NCBI RefSeq assembly: GCF_000024865.1
Contig: NC_013595.1
Location: 6,324,001-6,388,000 of the forward strand
Length of the DNA stretch: 64,000 bases
Reading direction: 5' to 3'
DNA from: Streptosporangium roseum DSM 43021
GTDB lineage: Bacteria > Actinomycetota > Actinomycetes > Streptosporangiales > Streptosporangiaceae
The notes under the pieces are model-generated. The model did no database searches. It was given only the letters and a program-made list of their open reading frames with translations, and was not told the DNA's origin. How positions within the stretch are numbered: the first letter of the stretch is position 1; the number at the start of each line of letters is the position of its first letter. The translations under genes and the position numbers were made by a program. This document shows, in pieces, positions 16,974 through 26,159 of the stretch.

Positions 16974-18190
16974 TTCGCCCCTCCCGAAGAGATCATCCGG
17001 TGCAGCCGGTCGGCCATGGCGCGGCCGAATCCGGGATCGTTGACGTGCAGGTCGAGCTCCTCGACCTCGACGGCCGTACCGCGCAGGCCGTCCGACAGGG
17101 CCTCGAAACAGGCCTCGTCGGCCTTCGGGTCGTGGAAGGCCGCGCCGGGGGCGTCGAGGGCGGACACCCCGCCGCGCGGGACGAACAGCGCGGCCGGACC
17201 GGTCGCCCCGCGCAGCTTGGCGGCCACCCGGCGGCCCAGCTCGCCCATCTCCCCTGCCGTGGTCCGCATCAGCGTCACAGCCGGGTTGTGCACGTGGAAC
17301 GTGCGTCCCTCGAACCGTTCGGGCACGGTGTCCCGGGGGCCGAAGTTGACCATGTCCAGTGCGCCCGGGGCGACCACCTGGGGCACGCCGGCCGCGCCGG
17401 CCGCGGTCAGCCGCTCCGGACCGGCCGACAGCACGCCGCCGGCCAGGTCGTCGGCCAGCTCGGTGGTGGTGAGGTCGAGGACTCCCGAGAGCAGCCCGCT
17501 GCCGGCGAGCCCCTCCAGCGCCCGGCCGCCGGATCCGGTCGCGTGGAAGACCAGCACCTCGTAGCCGAGCTCCTCCAGGCGTTCCCTGGCCGCGTCCACC
17601 GCGGGCGTGGTCACGCCGAACATCGACGCGGCGACGAGCGGGCGGTCCTCGGCGCCGGCCGGGAGGGCGACGCTCGCCATGCCCGCCACGGCGGCGGCCG
17701 CGTTGCCGAGGATGCGCCGGGAGAGCCGGTTGACGCCCGCGATGTCGACGACGCTGTACATCAGCGTCACGTCCTTGGCCCCCACGTAGGGGGAGACGTC
17801 ACCGGAGGCCATGGTGGAGACGATGAGCTTGGGCAGGCCGATCGGCAGATCCCGTACGGCCCGCGCCGCGATCGAGGATCCGCCGCTGCCGCCGACGGCG
17901 AGCACGGCGTCGAGCCGGCCCGCGCCGTGCAGCTCCGCGAGGACCGCGGCCGCGCCCTCGCCCATCGCGGCGACGGCCGCGCCCCGGTCGCCCGCCGCGC
18001 GGAGCGCCTCGACCTCGGCCCCGGCGGCCCGGGCCACGCGGTCGTTGCCGACGTCGGCGTCCACCTGTGCCCGGCCCACCCCCGCGTCGACCAGGACGAC
18101 CTCGCATCCGAGGTCGCGCAGGCGGTCACGGAGCCAGGCGTACTCCCGGCCCTTCGTATCCAGCGTCCCTACCAGGCAGATCGTCGGCAT
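16970..18190 (-). CDS. Tm-1-like ATP-binding domain protein (UPF0261)
   Basis: This is a 406-residue protein of the UPF0261/Tm-1-like family. The N-terminus reads MPTICLVGTLDTKGREYAWL, the family signature, and a Gly-rich SGGSSIAARAVRDLPIGLPK segment near residue 95 fits the nucleotide-binding region. Further conserved stretches are ASGDVSPYVGAKDVTLMYSV, DIAGVNRLSRRIL and the C-terminal DPGFGRAMADRLHRMI. I chose the ATG at 18190 because it starts the family N-terminus; the frame continues to 18319 without conserved sequence. It is the first gene of a three-gene operon with a coupled PEP-hydrolase-family gene and a cupin gene. Biochemical role in bacteria is unknown. Confidence 0.88.
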   Translation of the reverse strand: MPTICLVGTLDTKGREYAWLRDRLRDLGCEVVLVDAGVGRAQVDADVGNDRVARAAGAEVEALRAAGDRGAAVAAMGEGAAAVLAELHGAGRLDAVLAVGGSGGSSIAARAVRDLPIGLPKLIVSTMASGDVSPYVGAKDVTLMYSVVDIAGVNRLSRRILGNAAAAVAGMASVALPAGAEDRPLVAASMFGVTTPAVDAARERLEELGYEVLVFHATGSGGRALEGLAGSGLLSGVLDLTTTELADDLAGGVLSAGPERLTAAGAAGVPQVVAPGALDMVNFGPRDTVPERFEGRTFHVHNPAVTLMRTTAGEMGELGRRVAAKLRGATGPAALFVPRGGVSALDAPGAAFHDPKADEACFEALSDGLRGTAVEVEELDLHVNDPGFGRAMADRLHRMISSGGAK

Positions 18191-18549
18191 ATCGTGCCCT
18201 GCCCCCCTCTGTTCGATGACCCTCCCCGCCGCGCCGACCACCATCGGGAACCCGGGCGTACCGGACGCGGTAGATGATCGTGGCCGGCGGGGGGCCCGTA
18301 CCGGGCCCGGCGTTGACATGCCCAGTCAGCGGGGTGTCGCACCATCGGGCGCGGGCCCGCCTCCGCCGATGGCGGGATCACCGCGCCGGAGGGTTTCTCC
18401 CGAACGCGCCCCCAGCCGCCAAGTAGCTCTGCGATAGATCAGGGTCGCGGTCCGCGACCATCGCGAGTCGGGGGATTTCGCGATCGCCGCGGGGTGGGGC
18501 CGCAGCTGTTAGGATACAACTGTATCCATTCATGGGAGATGAGGTCACC
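18191..18549. other. Divergent intergenic region, Tm-1-like operon / hydrolase
   Basis: 359 bases without a supported gene. The right end holds the TetR-type operator described separately. A TTGACA at 18314 (+ strand) has no convincing -10 partner. No hairpin or small ORF stands out. Confidence 0.4.
18510..18527 (+). promoter_or_regulatory. TetR-type operator overlapping extended -10 of hydrolase promoter
   Basis: GGATACA-AC-TGTATCC (18512-18527) is a perfect inverted repeat with 7-bp arms. It overlaps TGTTAGGAT, an extended -10 (TAGGAT at 18510-18515), 22 bases before the ATG of the alpha/beta hydrolase gene that is co-transcribed with a TetR gene. A repressor bound here would block the promoter, giving autoregulation. 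Confidence 0.7.
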
Positions 18550-19470
18550 ATGCGCGCACTCGACCGGCCGTCGGCCTTCACCAGTGACTCTGCCCGTGAC
18601 AAGTACTTCGCCGCCTACGGCCGAGTGCTCGGCGAGCTGTGGCCCGTGCCGGTGGACGCCGTCGACGTCGAGACCCACGCCGGCAGTGTGCGGATCCACC
18701 GGGCCGGGCCCGCCGAGGGGGATCCGGTGGTCCTCCTGGCCGGTGCCGGTGGGAACGCGCTGGCCTGGTACCGCTACATCGAGCCGCTGGCGCGCATGCG
18801 TCCGGTCTTCGCCGTCGACCCGCTCGGCGAGCCCGGCCGCTCGGTTCAGACGGAGCCGCTGGCGACCGGTGCCGAGGTCGGCGGCTGGCTCACCGACGTC
18901 CTGGCCGCGGTCGGCGCCGAGCGCGCACATGTGGTGGGTTCCTCTTACGGCGGCTGGACCGCGGTGGAACAGCAGCTTGGCGGGGGCGGCCGGGTCGCGG
19001 CGCTGACGCTGGTGGATCCGGTCGGCTTCGCGCCGTTGACCGGACGGTTCTACCGGTGGGTCATCGTCGGCGGCATGGCCGCCCTGCTCCCTCGTGCGCT
19101 GCGACACCGTGTCGCCGGCGCAGTGGGCAACGGCGCGCTGCGCGAGGACGTGCTGATGAAGCTGATGCTGGCCGGCCGGTCTTTCCGCCGGCGGCTGCCC
19201 ATCCCGCCCACCTACACCGACGAGCAGGTGCGTGAGCTGTCCGTGCCCGTACAGGTGCTGCTGGGCGCCCGCAGCGCGGTGCACGACGCGCGGGCGGTGG
19301 CCGCGCGGCTGGCCGAGATCGCGCCGTCGTGGCGGGTGGAGATCGTGCCCGGCACCGGACACTCGCTGCCCGTCGAAGCTCCGGACCTGGTCACAGAGCG
19401 GATTCTCACCTTCCCCGGCCAAGCCCGGGCCGGGATCGCGACGCCGGAACACAGCACGGACCGCGGCTAG
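18550..19470 (+). CDS. Alpha/beta hydrolase
   Basis: This is a 306-residue cytosolic alpha/beta-hydrolase. VVLLAGAGGNALAWYRYIEP gives the oxyanion-hole region. GSSYGGWTA is the nucleophile elbow with the catalytic Ser. DARAV (after LLGARSAVH) and GTGHSLPVEAP supply the likely acid and the catalytic His. The ATG at 18550 has GAGG five bases upstream; an ATG at 18532 would overlap no useful signal. The operator at 18512 and a TetR gene 9 bases downstream indicate a substrate-induced two-gene operon. The substrate (ester, lactone or epoxide) cannot be deduced. Confidence 0.9.
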   Translation: MRALDRPSAFTSDSARDKYFAAYGRVLGELWPVPVDAVDVETHAGSVRIHRAGPAEGDPVVLLAGAGGNALAWYRYIEPLARMRPVFAVDPLGEPGRSVQTEPLATGAEVGGWLTDVLAAVGAERAHVVGSSYGGWTAVEQQLGGGGRVAALTLVDPVGFAPLTGRFYRWVIVGGMAALLPRALRHRVAGAVGNGALREDVLMKLMLAGRSFRRRLPIPPTYTDEQVRELSVPVQVLLGARSAVHDARAVAARLAEIAPSWRVEIVPGTGHSLPVEAPDLVTERILTFPGQARAGIATPEHSTDRG

Positions 19471-19479
19471 GAGACCGGC

Positions 19480-20103
19480 ATGCCCAAACAGGTGGACCAT
19501 GATGAGCGGCGACGCCAGTTGACCGAGGCGCTGCTGCGCATCGCCGGCACCCGTGGCTTGCAGGCGGTGTCGATGCGTGAGATCGCCGCCGAGGCCGGGG
19601 TCTCGCTGCGCGTCGTCCAGTACTACTTCACCGACAAGCAGGCCCTGCTCGACTCCGGCCTCGCCGAGCTGGCCGCCCGCCTGGACCGCCGAGTCAGGCA
19701 GCGGGCCGCCGCCACGGGCAGGCTGTCCACGCGAAGTGTCTTCGAAGCCGTCCTCGGCGCGATCCTGCCCTCCGACGAACAGAGCCGGCTGGACTCGCTG
19801 GCCTGGACCGCCTACTACACCGCCGCCCTCACCGACCCGGCGCTCGCCGCGGCCGCGCTCACCCGGCCCGACGCGCTGGAAGACTTCCTCACCACCCGGC
19901 TCACCACCGCGCAGCGGGCCGGGGACCTCGCCTCCGATCGCGACCCGCGCACCGAGGTCGCCACACTTCTGGCTCTCGCCAACGGCCTGACCGCCGGCGT
20001 CCTGGGCCGCCAGCGCAGCCACGAGGCCGCCATCGCGATCATCGACTACCACCTCGACCGCCTCTTCGGACCGACGGCCACCCTCCGGCCGCCCCCGGAC
20101 TGA
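19480..20103 (+). CDS. TetR family transcriptional regulator
   Basis: This is a 207-residue TetR-type repressor. The N-terminal helix-turn-helix is clear: LTEALLRIAGTRGLQAVSMR, EIAAEAGVSLRVVQYYFTDKQALL. The C-terminal two thirds (about 75-200) are the variable ligand-binding/dimer domain, with a BetI-like flavour (SLAWTAYYTAALTDPALAAA). It starts 9 bases after the hydrolase stop, so it is in the same transcript and probably binds the palindrome at 18512-18527. Ligand unknown. Confidence 0.92.
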   Translation: MPKQVDHDERRRQLTEALLRIAGTRGLQAVSMREIAAEAGVSLRVVQYYFTDKQALLDSGLAELAARLDRRVRQRAAATGRLSTRSVFEAVLGAILPSDEQSRLDSLAWTAYYTAALTDPALAAAALTRPDALEDFLTTRLTTAQRAGDLASDRDPRTEVATLLALANGLTAGVLGRQRSHEAAIAIIDYHLDRLFGPTATLRPPPD

Positions 20104-20197
20104 GCCGCACCGATCCAGGCTCCTCACCTCCATCCCGGCCGGCGACTGTCCATCCTCGCGGCCCGTTTCCGCCGTATTCCGGTGGCCCCGTATCGGG

Positions 20198-21298
20198 TCA
20201 GTCGTCCAGCAGGTTGTGCCGTGCGGCGGACAGGCCCGCCTGGAACCTGGTCCGGGCGCCCAGGTGTTCGCAGAGCCGCCGCACCCGCCGCTGAACCGTG
20301 CGCAGGCTGACGCCGAGCTGCCGTGCGATCGCGTCGTCCTGCATCCCCGCCGCCAGCAGCGCGAGGACGTCGGCGTCGTGCTCGCCGGGCCACGTGTCCG
20401 GCTCCCGCGGGGACGGCGACCCGGCGGCATGAGGTGGACGCAGCGGGGTGGCGGCCCGCCACAGCACCTCGAACAGCCCGACGAGGGCGTCGAGGAGGGC
20501 GGAGGGGTGGACGACGAGCGCGCTTTCGATGGCCCTGTCCTGGTCGGAGACCAGCGGCAGGATCGCGGTGGCGCCGTCGGCGATGGCCAGCTTCACCGGA
20601 ACGTGGCCCAGGCGTGCCTGCTCGCCGTCGGCGATCGCACGGCGGGTGTGCTCGAACAGGCCGGGATGCTCGAACGCCCGGGGGCCGTAGATCGCCCGGG
20701 TGGCCGCCCGCCGCCGCGTCGCCCGCTGCTCTTCCTCCAGGTCGTGGGAGACGTCTATGGCGTACGGCGGATGCACGAGCACGAGCATCTCCTTGGCCGC
20801 GCCCCGCTCGATCTGGAGGAATCGCCGGGCCACGGCGGCCTGCCCGGTGATGACCTCCAGAAGCTCCTCCGGCTGCGGCCCGGTGCGCTCGGCGGTCTCG
20901 ACGGCCAGCAGGGCGGCGGCCATCCTGCTGTGGGCGATCTCCTCCTGGCGCCGCGCCACCAGGGCGTCCACCGCGACCTGCGGCGGCGTGGCGATCAGCC
21001 GCAGGGGCCGGCCGACGAGGCGGGTGACCAGGCCGAGGTCCTCAAGCCGGGGAACCGTCCGGCGGAGAGCTGCGGCGGAGACGGCGGCCTCGGCTGCGAG
21101 CACCGCGAGGGAGGAGGGGCCGTTGCGCAGCAGCGCCCGGTAGGCCGTCTCCTCGGTGGCGGTGATCCCGAGCCCCTCGAGAAGCCGCCGATCCACCACG
21201 TCCGCCGTCCCCAGGCGGGCGCGGGGGGTGCCCCAGTCCGCCGGATCCCGGCGGGGTTCTCCGTCTTGTGAGTCGAGCACATGCCGAACGTAGACCAC
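20198..21298 (-). CDS. TrmB/LuxR-like helix-turn-helix regulator
   Basis: This is a 366-residue regulator. The N-terminal part (about 35-105) resembles a TrmB-type winged helix (LLEGLGITATEETAYRALLR, then RRTVPRLEDLGLVTRLVGRP). A central ligand-like domain follows (about 110-275, with a LLEVITGQAAVARRFLQIER segment). The C-terminal 60 residues are a LuxR/GerE helix-turn-helix (DADVLALLAAGMQDDAIARQ, LGVSLRTVQRRVRRLCEHLG). This layout is common in actinomycetes for local regulators. The start is a GTG at 21298; other in-frame GTGs lie just downstream. It diverges from the subtilase gene and may control it. Confidence 0.85.
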   Translation of the reverse strand: MVYVRHVLDSQDGEPRRDPADWGTPRARLGTADVVDRRLLEGLGITATEETAYRALLRNGPSSLAVLAAEAAVSAAALRRTVPRLEDLGLVTRLVGRPLRLIATPPQVAVDALVARRQEEIAHSRMAAALLAVETAERTGPQPEELLEVITGQAAVARRFLQIERGAAKEMLVLVHPPYAIDVSHDLEEEQRATRRRAATRAIYGPRAFEHPGLFEHTRRAIADGEQARLGHVPVKLAIADGATAILPLVSDQDRAIESALVVHPSALLDALVGLFEVLWRAATPLRPPHAAGSPSPREPDTWPGEHDADVLALLAAGMQDDAIARQLGVSLRTVQRRVRRLCEHLGARTRFQAGLSAARHNLLDD

Positions 21299-21425
21299 TG
21301 CCGCATGGCGCCGGGGCGGATTTACGACAAGTCACGATCCAGCCAGCCGAAAGTCATGGACATCGGCACAGCATGACCTCTAGGAATTCGGACCATCCAC
21401 TTATATGAATTCCGGAGGTCCGTTC

Positions 21426-24400
21426 ATGCGACGTTGGGTGGCGACGGCCGTCGCGTTGACCGCGGCGTGCGCCGTCGTACCGGGTGTCCCCGCCTCGGCG
21501 GGTCCCATCCGCGCTCCAGCGGGATCCGCGCCCGTTTCCCAGCTCACGACCGCGCCGGACACCTATGACGTCACGCTGGTCACCGGCGACCGCGTGCACG
21601 TCACCGAGCTGGGAGACGGCCGCAGGACCGCGACGATCACCGCCGCCCCGCGCGCGGACGGCTCCACCCCCGCCTTCCAGACGCTGGAGACCGGGGGCAG
21701 GCTGAGCGTGGTCCCGGACGACGTGGCGAGCCTCGTCCCGCGCCGCCTCGACCCGCAGCTGTTCGATGTGACGGCGCTCGCGGAGCAGGGCTACGCCGAC
21801 CCGGCCAGCGGCACCCTCCCGCTCATCCTGACCTACACCGAGCCCGCCTCCCTGGCGGCGGCCCCCGCGATCCCCGCGACGGAGCCCACGCGCCGGCTGG
21901 AGAGCATCGGCGGGAGCGGCGCCACCATGGACAAGAAGCAGGCGGCGCAGCTCGGCGCGGCACTGGCCGAGCTCGCCCGCACCGGGGGCGGCTCCGGGGA
22001 CAGGCGCCTGTCCGGGCCGCTCGCCGGCGTCGAGAAGATCTGGCTCGACCGCCGGGTGGAGGCCGTACTCGACCGCAGCGTCCCGCAGATCTCCGCGCCC
22101 GCCGCCTGGGCCGCCGGATACGACGGAGCCGGCACGACCGTGGCCGTGCTCGACACCGGGTTCGACTCCCGCCACCCCGACCTGGCCGGAAAGATCGCCG
22201 ACGAGCGCGACTTCACCGGCGAGGACAGCGTCCGCGACACCCAGGGACACGGCACGCACGTGGCCTCCACCATCGCCGGCAGCGGGGCCGCCTCGGGCGG
22301 ACGGCTCAAGGGCGTCGCGCCGGGCGCCAAGCTGCTCAACGGCAGGGTGCTCAACGGCGACGGCGAAGGGGCCGTGTCGTGGATCATCGACGGCATGGAG
22401 TGGGCCGCCACCGACAAGCACGCCGACATCGTGAACATGAGTCTCGGCAGCCCGGAGCCCGGCGGCCCGCTCACCGAGGCCGTGGACAGTCTCACCGAGC
22501 GGCACGGCACGCTCTTCGTGATCGCGGCGGGCAACCTGGGCTGTGACGGCTGCGTCGGAAGCCCCGGCGACGCCCCGGCCGCCCTGACCGTCGGAGCCGT
22601 CGACGCCGAGGACAGGCTGGCGGAGTTCTCCAGCCGCGGTCCCGTCGGCCCCGACGGCGCCGTCAAGCCCGACGTCACCGCGCCGGGCGTGGGCATCGTC
22701 GCGGCGCGGGCGGAGGGGACCTCCCTGGGCGAGCCGGTCGACGCCTCCCACACCCGGCTGTCCGGCACGTCCATGGCCACCCCGCACGTGGCGGGGGCCG
22801 CCGCGCTGCTGCGCCAGGCCCGGCCCGGCATCCGGGCCGGCGAGCTCAAGGCCCTGCTGATGGGGTCGGCCAGGCATCAGGAGGGCAACTCCGTCGACGA
22901 GCAGGGCAGCGGGCGCGTCGACGTCGCCGCCGCGCTCGCCGACCCGGTCGTGGCCTCCCTGGGGTCGGTGAACTTCGGAACGGTCGAGAGCCCCGCCACG
23001 GGGGCCGCCCCCGTGACCCGGAAGGTCTCCTACCGCAACGTCTCCGGCGCGCCGGTCCCGCTGAACCTGAGGAGCACCGGCGCCTTCACCGTCTCCCCGG
23101 CGACGCTCACGGTGCCGGCCGGGGGCAGTGCCGAGGCGCAGGTCTCCCTCGACGCCGCGAAGGTCCCCGAGAAGCGTCTCCGGGAGGAGCTGGTCGCCAC
23201 CACCGCCCAGGGCCGGAACGTGCGCACGCTGCTCACCGCGGACGTGCGGGAGGCCCGCGTCGAGCTCCGGGTCAGCGGCATCGCCCGGGACGGCCGGCCG
23301 GCGCGCGGCGGCTTCACCGTGCTCAACCTGGACGACGGCACCCTCGCCGGACGCCTGCTGCCCGGTGACGCCGCCGCCCCCTGCACCGACGAGCGCTACG
23401 GCTCCGGCACCTGCCTGCGCGTGCGGCCGGGGAGCTACTCCGTGCTGGGCCACATCTTCACGGCGCCGTCATGGCAGGACAGCACCGAGAGCGGGCAGGT
23501 GCTGAACGAGAGCCTCGTCGGCGACCCCGAGATGACCATAACCGAGGACACCGAGGTCGTGCTCGACGCCCGCAAGGCCGTCGAGGTGCGCGTCGAGACG
23601 CCCGACCACAGGACCAAGCGGAACACCGGGGCCGCCGAACACCTCCTGTGGTACCGGGCACCGGCGGAAGGTGAGGGCGCCCTGCGCGGCGGCACCCTCA
23701 TCAGGCCGGGCGCGCAGCTGGAGGAGCGGCTCTTCATCCAGCCGACCAGGCGCGTCACCAAGGGCATGTTCTCCGTCGCCACCCGGTGGCGGCTGGACGC
23801 GCCGGCCATCACGATGCGGGCGCTCGGGATCACGCTGAACCCGGAGTACTACGACCCGACGTGGTTCAGCGACCTGTCCCCCGAGTTCCCCCGCCTGGAC
23901 GGGCCGGCGCTCCTCCAGCTCGCCGACGCCGGCCAGGGCAGGCCCGAGGACCTCAAGGGCAGGGACCTGCGCGGGAAGCTGGCGCTCATCCGGCGCACCG
24001 ACGGGATCCCGGTCGCGACGCAGTCCAACGACGCCGCGGCGGCCGGAGCCAGGATGGTGGCGATCTACAACGACCGTCCGGGCGTCGACACCGCCCCCGG
24101 AGGGTCGGGGGTGAAGCTCTCCGTCCCGACGGTACGGCTGTCGCAGGAGGAGGGCCGGAAGCTGCTGTCCCGGCTGCGGCACCTGCCCGTCCCCGTCCTG
24201 GCCGAGGGCGTCGTCGCCAGCCCCTACCAGTACGAGCTGTTCCTGCGCGAGAAGGGCCGGGTCCCGGAGAAGCTGCACTACGTCGTCCGCGCCAAGTCAC
24301 TGGCCAGGGAGGAGACCGACTTCTACAGCCAGCTCGCCGACGACGTGACGGTCAACGAGGCGCGGTGGGCCTTCGAGCCGTGGGACGCCACCTCCCTCAC

Positions 24401-25283
24401 CACGAACCGGCCGGTGCACCGGACCCCGCGGACCCAGGTCACCTACGTCACCCCCGACCCCGAGGTCCGCTGGAACAGCGCGGCGGGCGCCCCCGAACTC
24501 CCCTACAACCACATGTGGGAGCACGCGCCGACGCCGCGAGTGGAGCTCTCCGCCCCCGACCTCCGGCCCTACCGGGAAGGGGAGAGATCCCACCGCACCT
24601 GGTTCAGGCAGCCGCTGGTGCCGGGCGTCAACCCCCACAGCCCGCTGCGCAGGCAGGGGGACACGCTGCGCATCTCCATGCAGGGTTTCGTCGACGCGGG
24701 CGGCAACTTCGGCCCGGCCTACACCAGTGACTTCGAGCAGGGCCTGCGCACCGACTTCCGCCTCTACCGGGGCACGACGCTGATCGGCCAGATGACCGGC
24801 CTGCCCTCGGCACGGGCCACCCTGCCCCCGGAGAAGTCGGACTACCGGATCGAGTACGAGATCGAGAATCGCGCGACGTGGGCGAAGCTGTCCACCCGGA
24901 CGAAGACGGCCTGGACGTTCGCCTCCGAGCACACCGCCGACGGGGCGACCGGGGTGATCCCCCTGCTGCTCGCCGGCTACGACGTCCCCGTCGATCTGAA
25001 GAACCGCGGCGCCCCGGCGTCGCTCGGCCTGACGCTGCGCCACCAGCCGGGCGCTCCCACGAGCGCGATCAAGGACGTCTCGCTTGAGGTCTCCTACGAC
25101 GACGGCGCGACCTGGCGGGCCGTACGGCGCCTGACCCCGACGGGCGGCGGCTCCTACAAGGCGCTGCTGGAGCGGCCCGCGCCGGGCGCCGGGGCCGTCT
25201 CGCTGCGGCTGCGCGCGTCGGACGCGCAGGGTGGCGGCATCACCCAGGAGGTGATCCGCGCCTACGCCCTGCCGGGCCGCTGA
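21426..25283 (+). CDS. Secreted S8 family serine peptidase (subtilase) with PA-like insert
   Basis: This is a 1285-residue exported subtilisin-like protease. A signal peptide occupies the first ~28 residues. A propeptide extends to about 205. The catalytic domain covers about 215-500, with Asp243 (AVLDTGF), His275 (GHGTHVA), the oxyanion Asn in IAAGN and Ser449 (GTSMATPHVAG). The long C-terminal part has beta-rich Ig-like sections, and a protease-associated-type segment lies near 850-925 (LALIRRTDGIPVATQSNDAAA, ARMVAIYNDRPG). The ATG at 21426 follows GGAGG at 8 bases; an ATG seven codons earlier has no such signal. GGAATTC and GAATTCC (21383, 21407) flank the leader and could fold near the start. 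It diverges from a TrmB/LuxR-like regulator. Confidence 0.93.
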   Translation: MRRWVATAVALTAACAVVPGVPASAGPIRAPAGSAPVSQLTTAPDTYDVTLVTGDRVHVTELGDGRRTATITAAPRADGSTPAFQTLETGGRLSVVPDDVASLVPRRLDPQLFDVTALAEQGYADPASGTLPLILTYTEPASLAAAPAIPATEPTRRLESIGGSGATMDKKQAAQLGAALAELARTGGGSGDRRLSGPLAGVEKIWLDRRVEAVLDRSVPQISAPAAWAAGYDGAGTTVAVLDTGFDSRHPDLAGKIADERDFTGEDSVRDTQGHGTHVASTIAGSGAASGGRLKGVAPGAKLLNGRVLNGDGEGAVSWIIDGMEWAATDKHADIVNMSLGSPEPGGPLTEAVDSLTERHGTLFVIAAGNLGCDGCVGSPGDAPAALTVGAVDAEDRLAEFSSRGPVGPDGAVKPDVTAPGVGIVAARAEGTSLGEPVDASHTRLSGTSMATPHVAGAAALLRQARPGIRAGELKALLMGSARHQEGNSVDEQGSGRVDVAAALADPVVASLGSVNFGTVESPATGAAPVTRKVSYRNVSGAPVPLNLRSTGAFTVSPATLTVPAGGSAEAQVSLDAAKVPEKRLREELVATTAQGRNVRTLLTADVREARVELRVSGIARDGRPARGGFTVLNLDDGTLAGRLLPGDAAAPCTDERYGSGTCLRVRPGSYSVLGHIFTAPSWQDSTESGQVLNESLVGDPEMTITEDTEVVLDARKAVEVRVETPDHRTKRNTGAAEHLLWYRAPAEGEGALRGGTLIRPGAQLEERLFIQPTRRVTKGMFSVATRWRLDAPAITMRALGITLNPEYYDPTWFSDLSPEFPRLDGPALLQLADAGQGRPEDLKGRDLRGKLALIRRTDGIPVATQSNDAAAAGARMVAIYNDRPGVDTAPGGSGVKLSVPTVRLSQEEGRKLLSRLRHLPVPVLAEGVVASPYQYELFLREKGRVPEKLHYVVRAKSLAREETDFYSQLADDVTVNEARWAFEPWDATSLTTNRPVHRTPRTQVTYVTPDPEVRWNSAAGAPELPYNHMWEHAPTPRVELSAPDLRPYREGERSHRTWFRQPLVPGVNPHSPLRRQGDTLRISMQGFVDAGGNFGPAYTSDFEQGLRTDFRLYRGTTLIGQMTGLPSARATLPPEKSDYRIEYEIENRATWAKLSTRTKTAWTFASEHTADGATGVIPLLLAGYDVPVDLKNRGAPASLGLTLRHQPGAPTSAIKDVSLEVSYDDGATWRAVRRLTPTGGGSYKALLERPAPGAGAVSLRLRASDAQGGGITQEVIRAYALPGR

Positions 25284-25963
25284 CCGCCTCCGCCGGCGCC
25301 CCCTGACCCTGCGCGGCCTGCCCAGAGCAGGCCGCGCAGGGTCAGTGCGTACACGGTGGGATGCGTCAGGTCGGCGAGGTTGTGGCCGATCGCGGAGAAG
25401 AAGACCCTGCCCGCGCCCCACCGGCGGGTCCACACGACCGGCATGGGGACGGGCAGGGCGTGCGGGCCTCCGCCGGTCGGGGCGAAGGTGGTGGTGGCGA
25501 GGACGTCGTTGAGGGAGTCGGTGAGCATCCAGTACTGCTCGGTGTGGACGGTGAAGCCCTCCAGCCCGGCGACGATCGGGTGGCCGGCGCGGGCCGGGTC
25601 GATGACGACGTCGTATTCGACGGAGTCCCCCGGGTGGCACAGGAAGAGGCCGCCGACCATCCGGTGGTAGGCGCGGTCGTCGAAGGCGGCCACCACTCCC
25701 CCGTGCCAGCCGGCGAATCCGGTGCCCGCCTCGACGGCGGACAGCAGCCCGGCGGACTGCCGGCCGGTGAGCGCGCCGTCCGTCCAGCACTGCACGACGA
25801 GGTCGGTCGCGGCCAGCAGGTCCGCGTCGGTGTAGACGTCGAGGTCGTCGGCGACGGTGACGTCGAATCCCGCGTCGGCGAGCCCGGGGATGAACAGGCC
25901 GGTCGCCTCGGCGGGGACGTGCCCCTCCCAGCCTCCCCGGACGACGAGCGCGTGTCTGGTCAT
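25262..25963 (-). CDS. ThuA-like domain protein
   Basis: This is a 233-residue ThuA-type protein with a class I glutamine-amidotransferase-like fold, a family linked to trehalose/sugar utilisation. It shows VVQCWTDGALTGRQSAGLLS, GTGFAGWHGG (the GxxGxHG family motif), GGLFLCHPGD, IVAGLEGFTVHTEQYWM, and RVFFSAIGHNLADL near the end. The ATG at 25963 has GGGGAG at 9 bases. Its last 22 bases overlap the convergent subtilase gene and its 3' part contains a perfect 19-bp hairpin. Enzymatic activity is not established for most family members. Confidence 0.88.
   Translation of the reverse strand: MTRHALVVRGGWEGHVPAEATGLFIPGLADAGFDVTVADDLDVYTDADLLAATDLVVQCWTDGALTGRQSAGLLSAVEAGTGFAGWHGGVVAAFDDRAYHRMVGGLFLCHPGDSVEYDVVIDPARAGHPIVAGLEGFTVHTEQYWMLTDSLNDVLATTTFAPTGGGPHALPVPMPVVWTRRWGAGRVFFSAIGHNLADLTHPTVYALTLRGLLWAGRAGSGGAGGGGQRPGRA
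25303..25345. terminator. Perfect 19-bp hairpin inside 3' end of ThuA-like gene
   Basis: CTGACCCTGCGCGGCCTGC pairs perfectly with its reverse complement across a CCAGA loop. It lies 20 bases after the subtilase stop codon, so it should terminate that transcript. It is also inside the coding sequence of the convergent ThuA-like gene, where it encodes the conserved LTLRGLLWAGRAG end of the domain. Confidence 0.8.
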
Positions 25964-26076
25964 GCCCTGCTCCCCGGCTGGTCCCGGACCCGGCGTGGCT
26001 CCGCCACGGGGGCCGTCCTGGTCGATCCGGCCGCTGACATCCCAGCGCCACAGCCGGGTCCGCGTCAACCGGGCGT

Positions 26077-26118
26077 GGGCCCCGTGCGGCACGGTCGAGG
26101 CCATGCCGCACGGGGCCC
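26077..26118 (-). terminator. Hairpin terminator after phosphodiester glycosidase gene
   Basis: GGGCCCCGTGCGGCA pairs with TGCCGCACGGGGCCC (15-bp perfect stem, 12-base loop), about 40 bases downstream of the stop at 26160 on the minus strand. Confidence 0.75.
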
Positions 26119-26159
26119 GTCGTCGGTCGCGCCGGCCCGCCGGACCGGCGCGGGCGTGG

